64,000 bases of DNA from a virus, in the IMG/VR virus record IMGVR_UViG_3300005253_001115, positions 62,001-126,000 of that record; one strand, written 5' to 3'. Below the pieces are notes generated by a model that saw nothing but the letters and a program-made list of their open reading frames with translations, made no database searches and had not been told where the DNA came from. Both the position numbers and the translations under genes were made by a program. How positions within the stretch are numbered: position 1 is the stretch's first letter; each line of letters begins with the position of its first letter. Below are positions 31,151-39,245 of the stretch, one piece after another.

Positions 31151-31835
31151 TTCACCTAAGGTGTATGTTTACGCCTATTTGGACCCCCGTAAACCGGGAA
31201 ACTTTGTGTACGACGGTTCCGCTTTTTCTTACGAGCCGTTTTACGTCGGCAAAGGTAGTATGAAAGCCAGTAAGCGCCATCTTCATCTGGCTAAAGCGCA
31301 CCACGGCGAGAACGAATTCAAAGAGCGTAAAATACGGAGAATTCTTGAAGCAGGGCTAGAACCAGTAATACACCGGGTAGCGGTACAAAACCAGACTGAG
31401 GCTTGTGCTTTAGAAGTAAAGTGGATAAGAACGATAGGCAAAGGCTCAAAAGGCCCTCTAACCAATATCTGGCCAGGAGGAGATTTAGGGCCGGGGCATG
31501 AAACACTCTGAAGAAACCAAGAAGAAACCAAGAAGAAAATGAGCATGGCTCGAAAAGGCCGATGTTTCACGGAAAGCCATAAAGAAGGTATGCGAAATGC
31601 TTGGAAAAGCTCCTACAAGAGAGAACAGGCTGCCGCGCTTGTAGCAAAGAACTGGGTAGTTGTAAGTCCTTTAGGAGAGGAATTAGAAATTACCAACCTG
31701 TACAAATTTTGCAAGGAACATGGGTTGTCTTCTTCATACACGAGTGAAATAGCTAGTGGAAAGAAACTAAAACAAGGTACGAGCCGCGCATACACGCCTA
31801 GGACGTGCAAAGGTTGGTCGTGCAGGAGAGCCTAA
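31131..31835 (+). pseudogene. broken GIY-YIG homing endonuclease with NUMOD3 and HTH parts
   Basis: The first 126 codons encode a GIY-YIG nuclease (VYVYAYLDP, PFYVGKGS, TEACALEVKWIRTIG, LTNIWPGGD) and end at a TGA (31,509-31,511). In the same frame the C-terminal part resumes (KKKMSMARKGRCFTESHKEG, then VVVSPLGEELEITNLYKFCKEHG ... KGWSCRRA, a DNA-binding NUMOD/HTH tail). Between them an 11-bp unit (gaagaaaccaa) is duplicated at 31,510-31,531, and a run of four G at 31,493-31,496 appears one base too long. Removing both changes restores MKHSEETKKKMSMA, a standard NUMOD3 motif. So the gene is inactive, or makes a truncated nuclease. Confidence 0.8.
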
Positions 31836-32870
31836 ATGTCAGATGATCTTCCTAATCGCGGCTATATATTCAAGGCCGCGCCTAAATCCGTACAGGAGGC
31901 GGTCTCTCGTGCCAGCCACGATCGCATCAAGTCGATCACGAAGCAGGCTATCCAGCACTACATCCAGCAGTTCATGGATACCACCGGGGTCAAGAGATCC
32001 ATCACAGAGGCCGTAGGGTCGCTCTCTAAGCTGTTTATCACGGACACGGACACCCTGACCACCGATCCTACTTTGAGGCCCACACAGCTCGCTAGGTACT
32101 ATCAGGACATCAAGGAAAGATTGCCTGCAATTTTGATTGTGGACTCGGGGATGGAATACGTAGACCCCGGTCTTAATGTAATTGACCACGCCACCTCATG
32201 GGGCGAGCAGACTGCACTTGGCACCCCGACCAAGTGGCAGGGCCAGTTCCCCATCACCTTCAACATCCCGATTACGATTATTTGTGCTGCGGCTGACCAA
32301 GAGTCAGCAGACGCCCTGGGGGCCTTCCTGTGTCTGGTTTTCGGTCCCCTGAGGAATCTCAGCGGCGGTCAGAGGATCACAGGCAGGGAGGACAAGGGAG
32401 ACACCTGGGAGGTTCGGCTTCCGCTGGATTTCGTTCCGTCTCCCACCACAAACAGCGCTATCGCCGACGATCCCAAGGATTCCGTCTGGGCTATGACGAT
32501 TGACCTAATGGTTCAGTTTGAGGACAGAATCGTTCTGGAGCAGGAAATGGCTGAGGTTGTTTTCGAGGCCGGTAATTTCGTGGTTGGGGACAGCAACCTG
32601 AATGAAAACCTGAGCCCGATCATCGACTTCCCGGACGAGATCAAACTCAACGAGAGCTACCCCATCCGGGTCACGAATCTACAAGACAGGCAACGAGTGG
32701 TCCTATCTGATGGAAAAATCGCCACTTTTGACCCCGAGAGCCTGATTTTGACCCCCAGAAGGCTGGGACACTTCGAAATTCAGGTTTTGGACCGACGACA
32801 CCGCCAGCCCGAAGGAGCCGCGCTGGCCCCGGTAGTCGCCGCAACCAAGCTCGTAAATGTGGTCCTCTAA
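31836..32870 (+). CDS. tail-associated virion protein (344 aa)
   Basis: A 344-residue protein with an N-terminal helical part (KSITKQAIQHYIQQFMDTTG), a beta-rich centre (FPITFNIPITIICAAADQES, WEVRLPLDFVPSP) and a C-terminal Ig-like region (IKLNESYPIRVTNLQDRQRV). It lies immediately before the sheath gene, where myoviruses often encode a neck, tail-terminator or tail-completion protein. This role is inferred from position; the sequence itself is not recognised. Confidence 0.65.
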   Translation: MSDDLPNRGYIFKAAPKSVQEAVSRASHDRIKSITKQAIQHYIQQFMDTTGVKRSITEAVGSLSKLFITDTDTLTTDPTLRPTQLARYYQDIKERLPAILIVDSGMEYVDPGLNVIDHATSWGEQTALGTPTKWQGQFPITFNIPITIICAAADQESADALGAFLCLVFGPLRNLSGGQRITGREDKGDTWEVRLPLDFVPSPTTNSAIADDPKDSVWAMTIDLMVQFEDRIVLEQEMAEVVFEAGNFVVGDSNLNENLSPIIDFPDEIKLNESYPIRVTNLQDRQRVVLSDGKIATFDPESLILTPRRLGHFEIQVLDRRHRQPEGAALAPVVAATKLVNVVL

Positions 32871-32885
32871 TTCTTTGTTGGGCTA

Positions 32886-32902
32886 TTATCTATAGCTAGG
32901 GG
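32886..32902 (+). promoter_or_regulatory. TTATCTATA-N4-GGGG motif before the sheath gene
   Basis: In the 130-nt gap in front of the sheath gene, TTATCTATAGCTAGGGG resembles the motifs at 21,395 and 30,444. The gap also holds an AGGGGAA Shine-Dalgarno just before the sheath ATG. No clear terminator is seen. A promoter for the sheath-tube unit is plausible. Confidence 0.35.
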
Positions 32903-33000
32903 ATATCCGTGTTCCCGTAGAAGGTTTATTCCGCCAGGGCTCTTATGACTCGGGCGCTGACTTAGAGACAGAACAAGCTCTGAACTGAGGGGAACCCTTC

Positions 33001-36000
33001 ATGGCATCCAATCCTAGTTTTCGACTGGTAAACACGCGATACGTGCCGCCCGGTGTATACATCGGACAGCTCATTATCCCCAGGCCCACGAACCTCACGG
33101 CAGACGCAAGGCTGCCCGCCTTCATTGGCGTTGGTAACCGATTGGCCGAGGGTAAAAACATCGCGATTCGGCGCTCTTTCATCTTCGAAGAGTCGCTTGC
33201 GTTTACGTCACTTTCACCCCACGTAGCGCAGCTCGTATTCAATGCAGATCAGGACCAGAACGCTCCGGGCATCCAGCTCCGTAAGCAGGACGGTACTGTC
33301 GTGCGTACTGACTTCTGGAACTTCACAGAGAGCGTAAGCGACAGCGGTGTATTCGATCAGGTAACCATCTCGCTAGAGGCTTTCGATCCGACTGCCACCT
33401 ACCTCATTGATTACCAGTCAGTCGAGCGCACCCCGCAGGATGTGATTCCGGTCGAGGAACTTCGAGAAGTTGTTACCGTTGGACTGTCGGAGGATGCTCC
33501 CCAGTTCCGAGAGAACATCGACTTCTTCATCGTAACTGATGTAACTGACCCGCTTGCTGACCTTGGTAACGTAAACACGGACTCGGTTCCCGAGGCGGTT
33601 TCGGCCGACGCTGGTAACACGGGTGCCATGGTTATCACGCAGGCTACATCTTCCGAGTTCGCTCATAACTACAACCGCTACTATACTCTAGAGTGCAACA
33701 ATGCTTCAGGTTCTTCTCCGAACCGGACGGCTTCATTCCTTCTTCGCAGTATACCCGCTGGGGGCGGTAACAACGCCCTTCCGCCGCGACCACTAAACGC
33801 TATAGAGGCTGCTACTACTCTCGTGATTACAGAGGGAGTAAACCAGTTCAGTATCGAGATTGAACTTGGAATCGAGCTTGACTTCGCATTCCCGGCCGGT
33901 TCAGGTAACGCCGCAGTAGCAGATGAGTTCGCCTTCCACGGCTTTGGCCCTGGTCTGGTTGAGCCTGACGCTCGCTACGACAACACGAACCAATTCCCCG
34001 AAGCTACAGGCATTGTAGTTGGCGATTCGAACTCCGGCTCCGGCTCCATCGCCGTGGCCACTACGACGGACTTCACCCGTGACTTTAACACTGGGTTCTC
34101 CCTACGTGTTGTAGGCATCGCAGGTTCCTCTCCTACCCGGACAGTAACCTTCGCATGGGCGTCGTTCATCGAGCTTGGCCCGGACGGAACTTTCACGGCA
34201 GATGAGGCTGTACCCAACACGCTGACGGAGAGTCTAGCTTTCGGTGTCGATGTAGACATCAGCTTCGGCTCCTCGAACTTCGCAGTTGGTGACGACTTCG
34301 CCTTCATTGCAAATGCTCCGGCTCTACGGTACTCCGGTAAGGACAACCGAACTTACACCCTGACGACCGGCTCCACAGCCAACATCGTGAGCCTCCCTGT
34401 TGCTCAGACTGACCCGCTGACTAGCAGCCTCCTGTCCGTTCCCCGTGTTGTGGGTACTGCGGTTGGTGAGTTCAACACGGATACTCCTGAGGGCGGCTTC
34501 GGTTCCTACGAAGCTAGCCAGCAGAACTGGTTCGATCCGCTGAACCCTGATGCCCGCACCGGCCACTTTCTCTTCCCTGATAACGTCAAGATGGCGTTCC
34601 GTAATCAGTGTCGAGGCGATGGTTTCGCAGGTAACCGTGAGCAGGGTGGCGACAAGCACTCCTTCACTGCAAACGATCAGAACACCATCGACTGGAGCCT
34701 GGTACAGCAGCGAGAGCAAGAGTTTGAGACGGACGATCTTATCGTAGATGTAAATGGAACTGTTACGGGTATCCCTGGTCAGACCTACATCATTCTCGCT
34801 GAGATTCCTGAGGACGGCACTGTTGCGGTAGTTACCACTTCGGGTCTGGTTCCGGTAGCCTCGGTAGAGGTTCCTGGTTCTCCCTTCGTGTCACTTCCGG
34901 TGACTCCGACCGAGACGGTTACCGCCTCTTACGATACTCGTGGCTCTGAGCCCGATCCGGGTCAGCTCTACTACTTCACAGGAAACTTCCTGCGTGGTAC
35001 AGAACTGTACAACACTCCGATCCTTGTACTCGACCGTGATGACGGACGTACTCTCCTGGGTCCGCCCTCTGTAGACAACCATCTGCACATCACCAACGAG
35101 CTTGCGTTCGACAACAACGTATTCGGTGCCTATTACATTCAGGTAGCCGACGCAGACGAAGACGGCGTGTTCCAGCAGACAGACTTCAAGACGGCGCTTC
35201 TAGCAACCGAGAATGTGGAAACGATCACAGATCGCGTGGTCCTGGCCCGCCAGGACGCTTGGGGTGACCAGCTTGCAGTCAACGAGCGAGCCAACGATCC
35301 CTTCGCACGACGCGAGTCGCTTGATTGGTTCGGTGCTCCGATTGGTACCCCGATTGGTGACCGCCAGACTGCCGACACGCTTCGCTTCATTGCGGATAAG
35401 CCGCTACGAGTGTTCGGCAACTCCCCCTCCCACGGTACCAGAATTCTGGCAGGACCGACGCAGGCTACAGTTAACATCGTCCTACAGTCTGGTGATACCG
35501 TAGAGGTTACAGTTGACGGGTCGTTCGTCGCTGCCGCTCTGGCATCGCTAACAGCTAGTTTCGCAGATCCGGCCAACACGGTTCTCAAGAAGAACCTCGC
35601 TGGCTTCACGAGTGTACAGACGTACACCCCGAAGGAGAACGCGCTACTCGGTGATGCTGGTGCAATCTACGTAACCGATCTCGGTAACGGTGTCGTCCGT
35701 ATCGAAGAGGATACAACGGTTGACACGTTCGCCATTGACTTCTACCTAATCTCGGCCATGACGCAAAAGCAGTTCGTGACCAAGGTTGTACGTAGGGAGA
35801 TGGCTAACTCGGTCATCGCGCTGATCGTGCCTAGCGCTGCTGCCGGTGTTGGCATCATCAAGGCTAGCCTCTCTGCCATCTTGCTCGGCCTTCTTGGTCA
35901 AGGCATCATCGGTCAGTACGAGGACGATCAGCAAAACGTAAGGAAGTTTGACCCCGAGGCAGACGTGGTAGTTTTCCGAGATTCGGCAGATTCCACTCTC

Positions 36001-36105
36001 TACCACATGTTCTACGCATACTTCCTGCGATTCCCGATCAAGCGCGTGTTTGGTCTATTTACCGTAAACACAAACGATTTCGGCGTGGGGTCAGGTAACC
36101 CGTAA
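33001..36105 (+). CDS. tail sheath protein (1034 aa)
   Basis: The N-terminus has the sheath signature (RYVPPGVYIGQLIIPRP ... LPAFIGVGNR). The C-terminal about 150 residues contain the conserved sheath core (DTFAIDFYLISAMTQKQFVT, SLSAILLGLLGQGII, YHMFYAYFLRFPIKRVFGLF), which forms the inner contractile layer around the tube. It is much longer than the classical T4 sheath (about 660 aa) because of large beta-rich insertions (about residues 190-460 contain two similar repeats, NSGSGSIAVATTTDFTRDFN and NTGAMVITQATSSEFAHNYN). These probably decorate the outside of the tail. The tube gene follows after one small gene and a homing endonuclease, keeping the usual sheath-tube order. Confidence 0.92.
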   Translation: MASNPSFRLVNTRYVPPGVYIGQLIIPRPTNLTADARLPAFIGVGNRLAEGKNIAIRRSFIFEESLAFTSLSPHVAQLVFNADQDQNAPGIQLRKQDGTVVRTDFWNFTESVSDSGVFDQVTISLEAFDPTATYLIDYQSVERTPQDVIPVEELREVVTVGLSEDAPQFRENIDFFIVTDVTDPLADLGNVNTDSVPEAVSADAGNTGAMVITQATSSEFAHNYNRYYTLECNNASGSSPNRTASFLLRSIPAGGGNNALPPRPLNAIEAATTLVITEGVNQFSIEIELGIELDFAFPAGSGNAAVADEFAFHGFGPGLVEPDARYDNTNQFPEATGIVVGDSNSGSGSIAVATTTDFTRDFNTGFSLRVVGIAGSSPTRTVTFAWASFIELGPDGTFTADEAVPNTLTESLAFGVDVDISFGSSNFAVGDDFAFIANAPALRYSGKDNRTYTLTTGSTANIVSLPVAQTDPLTSSLLSVPRVVGTAVGEFNTDTPEGGFGSYEASQQNWFDPLNPDARTGHFLFPDNVKMAFRNQCRGDGFAGNREQGGDKHSFTANDQNTIDWSLVQQREQEFETDDLIVDVNGTVTGIPGQTYIILAEIPEDGTVAVVTTSGLVPVASVEVPGSPFVSLPVTPTETVTASYDTRGSEPDPGQLYYFTGNFLRGTELYNTPILVLDRDDGRTLLGPPSVDNHLHITNELAFDNNVFGAYYIQVADADEDGVFQQTDFKTALLATENVETITDRVVLARQDAWGDQLAVNERANDPFARRESLDWFGAPIGTPIGDRQTADTLRFIADKPLRVFGNSPSHGTRILAGPTQATVNIVLQSGDTVEVTVDGSFVAAALASLTASFADPANTVLKKNLAGFTSVQTYTPKENALLGDAGAIYVTDLGNGVVRIEEDTTVDTFAIDFYLISAMTQKQFVTKVVRREMANSVIALIVPSAAAGVGIIKASLSAILLGLLGQGIIGQYEDDQQNVRKFDPEADVVVFRDSADSTLYHMFYAYFLRFPIKRVFGLFTVNTNDFGVGSGNP

Positions 36106-36129
36106 GCCCAATTAGCAAGGAGCTAAACA

Positions 36130-36513
36130 ATGCAAGGTTCACGACTTGTCACACTATGCAGGATTGCTGCCCATCTTGATTCCGAAAAAGTGGGGAAGCA
36201 CGCCCTTGCCGCACAGATCTACGACGTTCTTGCAACGCAGGTAGATCTGTCGCCCGAAGGTAAGAAGCTTCTTCAGGACTTCTTCGGGTTTGGGGTAAAC
36301 GGCGAACAAGACTTCGAGGTAGGAGATTTCGGCGAGAACGTGCCGGAGTCCGACTATCAAACGAAGCGAGATCCTTTCCTTGATCCGTCCTCGGAGCGAA
36401 TGCCTGAGCCTAAGAGCGATATGCTCGCGGGTGTCAATGAGGCTGCCGCTGCTTTGGAGAGTCATGGGGAGTTCGTTCTTGCTCGGGCCTTGAGGTTCGA
36501 GTACGGAGCGTAA
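36130..36513 (+). CDS. small phage protein between sheath and tube (127 aa)
   Basis: A helical N-terminus (LCRIAAHLDSEKVGKHALAA), an acidic middle, and a C-terminal helical hairpin (EAAAALESHGEFVLARALRF). The two hairpins resemble each other and those of the 105-aa protein at 1,105. Shine-Dalgarno AAGGAG. It is co-transcribed with the sheath. Function unknown. Confidence 0.65.
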   Translation: MQGSRLVTLCRIAAHLDSEKVGKHALAAQIYDVLATQVDLSPEGKKLLQDFFGFGVNGEQDFEVGDFGENVPESDYQTKRDPFLDPSSERMPEPKSDMLAGVNEAAAALESHGEFVLARALRFEYGA

Positions 36514-37302
36514 ATGGTTTACGGTAGGATCTACAAAGCTGAATTCCCTAATGGGAAGCTGTATGTAGGTCTTACCACCATGCGTTTGAAGATCCGGGTA
36601 GACTGTCACATGGGTTCTTCTCGTTCCCAGAAGCATAGAGGATGTGTAGCTTTTAACAATGCCATCCGAAAGCATGGGAAACCCGTCTTCACGGAACTTT
36701 GCACAGCGGACTCTAAGGAAGAATTGGACGCAGCGGAAGTACATTGGATTGCTAAATTGGGAACTATGGTTCCGGCTGGTTACAACATCAAAGAAGGTGG
36801 CGGTAACGGTAAGCACTCTGGAGAAACTAAGCGGAAGATGAGTAAGACCCGTGCAGGCATGAAAATGCCTCCCAGAACGCCGGAACAGTGCCTGAACTAT
36901 CGAAGGCTTGGTGAGCAGAACGCTAATTTCGGGAACCCTCGCAGTGCTGAGACACGCCAAAAAATAGGCGACGCACAGCGGGGCAATAAGAATCACCGAT
37001 TCGGAGCCAAGTGGGACGAAGAGCACTTGGTTATGTTTAGTGAAAGGCAACTAGGGGAAAAGAATCATTTTCACGGCCAGAAGCACACTGCTTCCGCTAA
37101 AGACAAGATGTCTGCGAAAAAGAGAAAATTCTCCAAAGAAGATGTAATTGAGATCTTACGACGCTCGGGGGAAGGCGAAACTCAAAAAAGTATCGCAAAA
37201 TCCTATAGTGTGAGCCCGACAACAATTAGTAGAGCTATCAACGGAAAACGCCGTTGCTACTCTAACCAAGGAGCAATAATGCCTAACCCTTCGCCTCAGT
37301 AA
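36514..37302 (+). CDS. GIY-YIG homing endonuclease overlapping tail tube exon 1 (262 aa)
   Basis: GIY-YIG nuclease domain (residues 1-95: GRIYKA, KLYVGLT, LDAAEVHWIAKL with the catalytic Glu, YNIKEGGGNG). It is followed by NUMOD3-type repeats (HSGETKRKMSK, SAETRQKIGDAQRG, HTASAKDKMSAKK) and a C-terminal HTH (TQKSIAKSYSVSPTTISRAI). The domain set is complete and no damage is seen. The frame continues through the tail tube start (MPNPSP) and ends at a TAA inside the group I intron. In spliced RNA that stop is removed and this gene would be open into the tube gene. It is a free-standing endonuclease beside an ORF-less intron, the arrangement known from collaborative homing, and probably cuts intronless tube alleles. 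Confidence 0.9.
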   Translation: MVYGRIYKAEFPNGKLYVGLTTMRLKIRVDCHMGSSRSQKHRGCVAFNNAIRKHGKPVFTELCTADSKEELDAAEVHWIAKLGTMVPAGYNIKEGGGNGKHSGETKRKMSKTRAGMKMPPRTPEQCLNYRRLGEQNANFGNPRSAETRQKIGDAQRGNKNHRFGAKWDEEHLVMFSERQLGEKNHFHGQKHTASAKDKMSAKKRKFSKEDVIEILRRSGEGETQKSIAKSYSVSPTTISRAINGKRRCYSNQGAIMPNPSPQ

Positions 37303-38096
37303 GGGGCCTTCGAGGAGTAATCCTCGTCGCAAATTCGGTGAATTCGGGGGAACCCCAAACAAGTAAAGTTGTGGGCAATCCCGAGCGAAGCCTAGAAGGA
37401 AACTTCTAGGAACGTGTAACGACTAGACCAGAGCCTAAAGCTTTAGCCACGGCAGTAAGGGTCACTCGGTTGGAGCAATCCTTCAGAGAAGCGCCGGACA
37501 TCCTAGCGGATGATGATATAGTCTGGTCCCTAGTGAAAGTTAGGGAGGTTGGCAGAAATGACCAGCCCTTACCTCGGTAAGTAACAAAACCGTTTGCAAC
37601 CAATGCTTTTGACGTTACGGTGCAGCCGCTCGAACAGGGCGCTGCTGGAGCGCCTACGACGAAGACGTACCACGGTATGTCCATTGTCGTTGGAGGCAAC
37701 ATCGTTGGACGTATCCAGTCATGGCAGCCCAACGCTTACACCCGTGAGGGTGCCCATGTTCGTGAGCTTTCTCACGTAACCTGGGGTCGTCCGATCGACT
37801 ACGTTCCGGGTCAGGCTACTGGCTATACCGTTAGCTTCACTCGCGTGGAAGTTTGGAATCAGGAGCTTGAGCTTACGCTAGGTTTCGGATCGGTCTTTGA
37901 TGACCTCATGGACCAGACTCGCCCGTGGGTTACCCAGGAATATCTCTTCCGTGGTAACGAGCTAAACAAGCTCTGGCAGTACAGCGGTTGCTGGTTCCAG
38001 ACCAAGAACAACAACAACTGGGAGTCAGGCGGCGACGCGATCGTTACGGTCGAGTGTGAGCTGGCTTACGTCTCCCGAGTAAGAGTGGCCGGATAA
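37279..38096 (+). CDS. tail tube protein, split by a group I intron (173 aa after splicing)
   Basis: Exon 1 is 37,279-37,296 (MPNPSP, with AAGGAG 5 nt before the ATG); exon 2 is 37,593-38,096. Joined, the protein starts MPNPSPFATNAFDVTVQP and continues through a beta-rich core (MSIVVGGNIVGRIQSWQP, RELSHVTWGRPIDYVPGQ) to VECELAYVSRVRVAG. Size, fold pattern and position after the sheath fit the myovirus tube protein that forms the DNA channel. Without splicing, translation would stop after seven codons at the TAA in the intron. The stop codon overlaps the next ATG (TAATG). Confidence 0.85.
37297..37592 (+). ncRNA. group I intron (296 nt, no ORF) in the tail tube gene
   Basis: The boundaries follow from pairing. 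Exon GCCU (37,293-37,296) pairs with GGGC (37,304-37,307) as P1, with U.G at the splice site. The adjoining GUAAG (37,299-37,303) pairs with the 3' exon UUUGC as P10. P2 is CGAGGA-GUAA-UCCUCG. P7 is GACUA (37,421-37,425) with UAGUC (37,519-37,523) in the typical contexts aacgacua and gauauagucu. The last base is G. Splicing restores an open tube frame with no stop. It should be self-splicing; exact ends remain a prediction. The TAA at 37,300 would stop ribosomes before the intron core. Confidence 0.85.
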
Positions 38097-38974
38097 TGGC
38101 TAAGCCCATCGAGTTCAACTGGACTACGCAGGAACGGATCAAGAGCCACGAGGAATATCTTCGTGGTACTCGGTCCCAGCCCCAGTCCCTTGCTGCTTCG
38201 TTGAACTGGACAACAGCCGTCGCCCCCGATACCGTCATTGATGAAGAAATGCCGGACGTTCTTGATCCCGATGTCAAGTTCCCCGACACCCTCGTGGATG
38301 ATCCCAAGGATAGCGACGACGCTGTGGATCATTCTGACGGTACCAAGCCGCACGATACCAGTGCGGCTCTCTCCTTCGCCACAAACTGGGACGCTCTGCT
38401 TGATACAGCAGGCGTTCCGACCGACGGCACCCCTCCCGATCCACTAGCAGCTCAGCAGCAGCAAGAGCAACTTGAGGAGCAGGCCGCACGACAGGCTCAG
38501 ATGATGGGTCGAGATAACGGCGGCTCACAACCCGGAATTACCAGCCCGCAGATGCCCTCTGCTCCCGCTTCTCCGCAGGTGCAGGATAAGGCCAAGCAAC
38601 GACAGCGTGCTGGCCGTGGCGTTGAGGGCGGACTAGCAGCTTGCGGGATGTTTGTAGCAGAAGCATGCCCTGATGGGGAGTGCGACAACTGCCCCTGTAA
38701 ACAGGGTATACAGGCTGCGGCTTGTGGTGTTATGCTAGCAACAGCGTGCCCGGGCAATGGGGGGTGCGGCAACAAGGTTGCTCTACTGCGTTGCCCAGAT
38801 GTCCGGGGACCAAAAAACCTTATGCCCGTTGCCAATAGAAACTGCCCAAACGGTTCTCCTATGCCTGCCGAAGGCTGCGGTGACTGCCCGGGTTGCGACG
38901 AAGATCCGACCAACCCCATGGACCCCGGGAATAAGTACGATTGGGACAGTTTCTCAACTACTCCCCGCGTCTAA
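38096..38974 (+). CDS. Cys-rich tail-region protein (292 aa)
   Basis: N-terminal half acidic and probably disordered (Pro/Asp-rich, then a Gln-rich helix QQQQEQLEEQAARQAQMMG). The C-terminal third has many Cys in CxxC-like groups (CPDGECDNCPCKQG, CPGNGGCGNK, CPNGSPMPAEGCGDCPGC), suggesting several metal-binding or disulfide-linked loops. It starts on the stop codon of the tube gene. A metal-binding virion protein is possible; no family recognised. Confidence 0.65.
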   Translation: MAKPIEFNWTTQERIKSHEEYLRGTRSQPQSLAASLNWTTAVAPDTVIDEEMPDVLDPDVKFPDTLVDDPKDSDDAVDHSDGTKPHDTSAALSFATNWDALLDTAGVPTDGTPPDPLAAQQQQEQLEEQAARQAQMMGRDNGGSQPGITSPQMPSAPASPQVQDKAKQRQRAGRGVEGGLAACGMFVAEACPDGECDNCPCKQGIQAAACGVMLATACPGNGGCGNKVALLRCPDVRGPKNLMPVANRNCPNGSPMPAEGCGDCPGCDEDPTNPMDPGNKYDWDSFSTTPRV

Positions 38975-38984
38975 TAGACTAAAG
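38975..38984 (+). promoter_or_regulatory. TAGACTAAAG motif, putative phage promoter element
   Basis: Same ten bases as at 29,611, but with 10 instead of 7 nt to the next ATG. It follows directly on the stop of the Cys-rich protein gene. Confidence 0.45.
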
Positions 38985-38994
38985 TAAGTCCAGT

Positions 38995-39225
38995 ATGTTG
39001 GATAAGAACCTCTACGCACTTCCGGTCAAAGAAAACGGTAGAGCCTTTAGCTATCACTGTCTCGTATCACGTCTCGACACTCCTACCTGCACATGGACAC
39101 TTGTGCGCGGGGGCGATGTTCTGTCGTCGGGATTAGTTGAAGATGACGATGTAGCCCTCATGTTAGAGGCGCTACGAGCGGATCTTAATGGAAGGTCCGA
39201 GTGGAAAAGCTGTACCATTCATTAG
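38995..39225 (+). CDS. small protein of unknown function (76 aa)
   Basis: A 76-residue beta-rich protein (NLYALPVKENGRAFSYHCLV, CTWTLVRGGDVLSSGLVEDD). There is no Shine-Dalgarno; the CTAAAG element lies 10 nt upstream. It stands just before the tail-assembly chaperone genes. Not identified. Confidence 0.6.
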   Translation: MLDKNLYALPVKENGRAFSYHCLVSRLDTPTCTWTLVRGGDVLSSGLVEDDDVALMLEALRADLNGRSEWKSCTIH

Positions 39226-39245
39226 ACACGGATTAGGAGAACACT

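Noticed and set aside
31509-31511. Selenocysteine or stop-codon readthrough at the TGA in the GIY-YIG gene
   Set aside because: The local 11-bp duplication and extra G explain the stop better.
37282-37582. Alternative splice sites after 37,291 or 37,300 with a 3' end at 37,581
   Set aside because: They also keep the frame, but give no P1 with U.G and no P10. The chosen sites give both.
37620-38096. Tail tube starting at the GTG at 37,620 without an intron
   Set aside because: No Shine-Dalgarno there, while the ATG at 37,279 has AAGGAG and the intervening DNA has group I intron pairings that restore a longer open frame.
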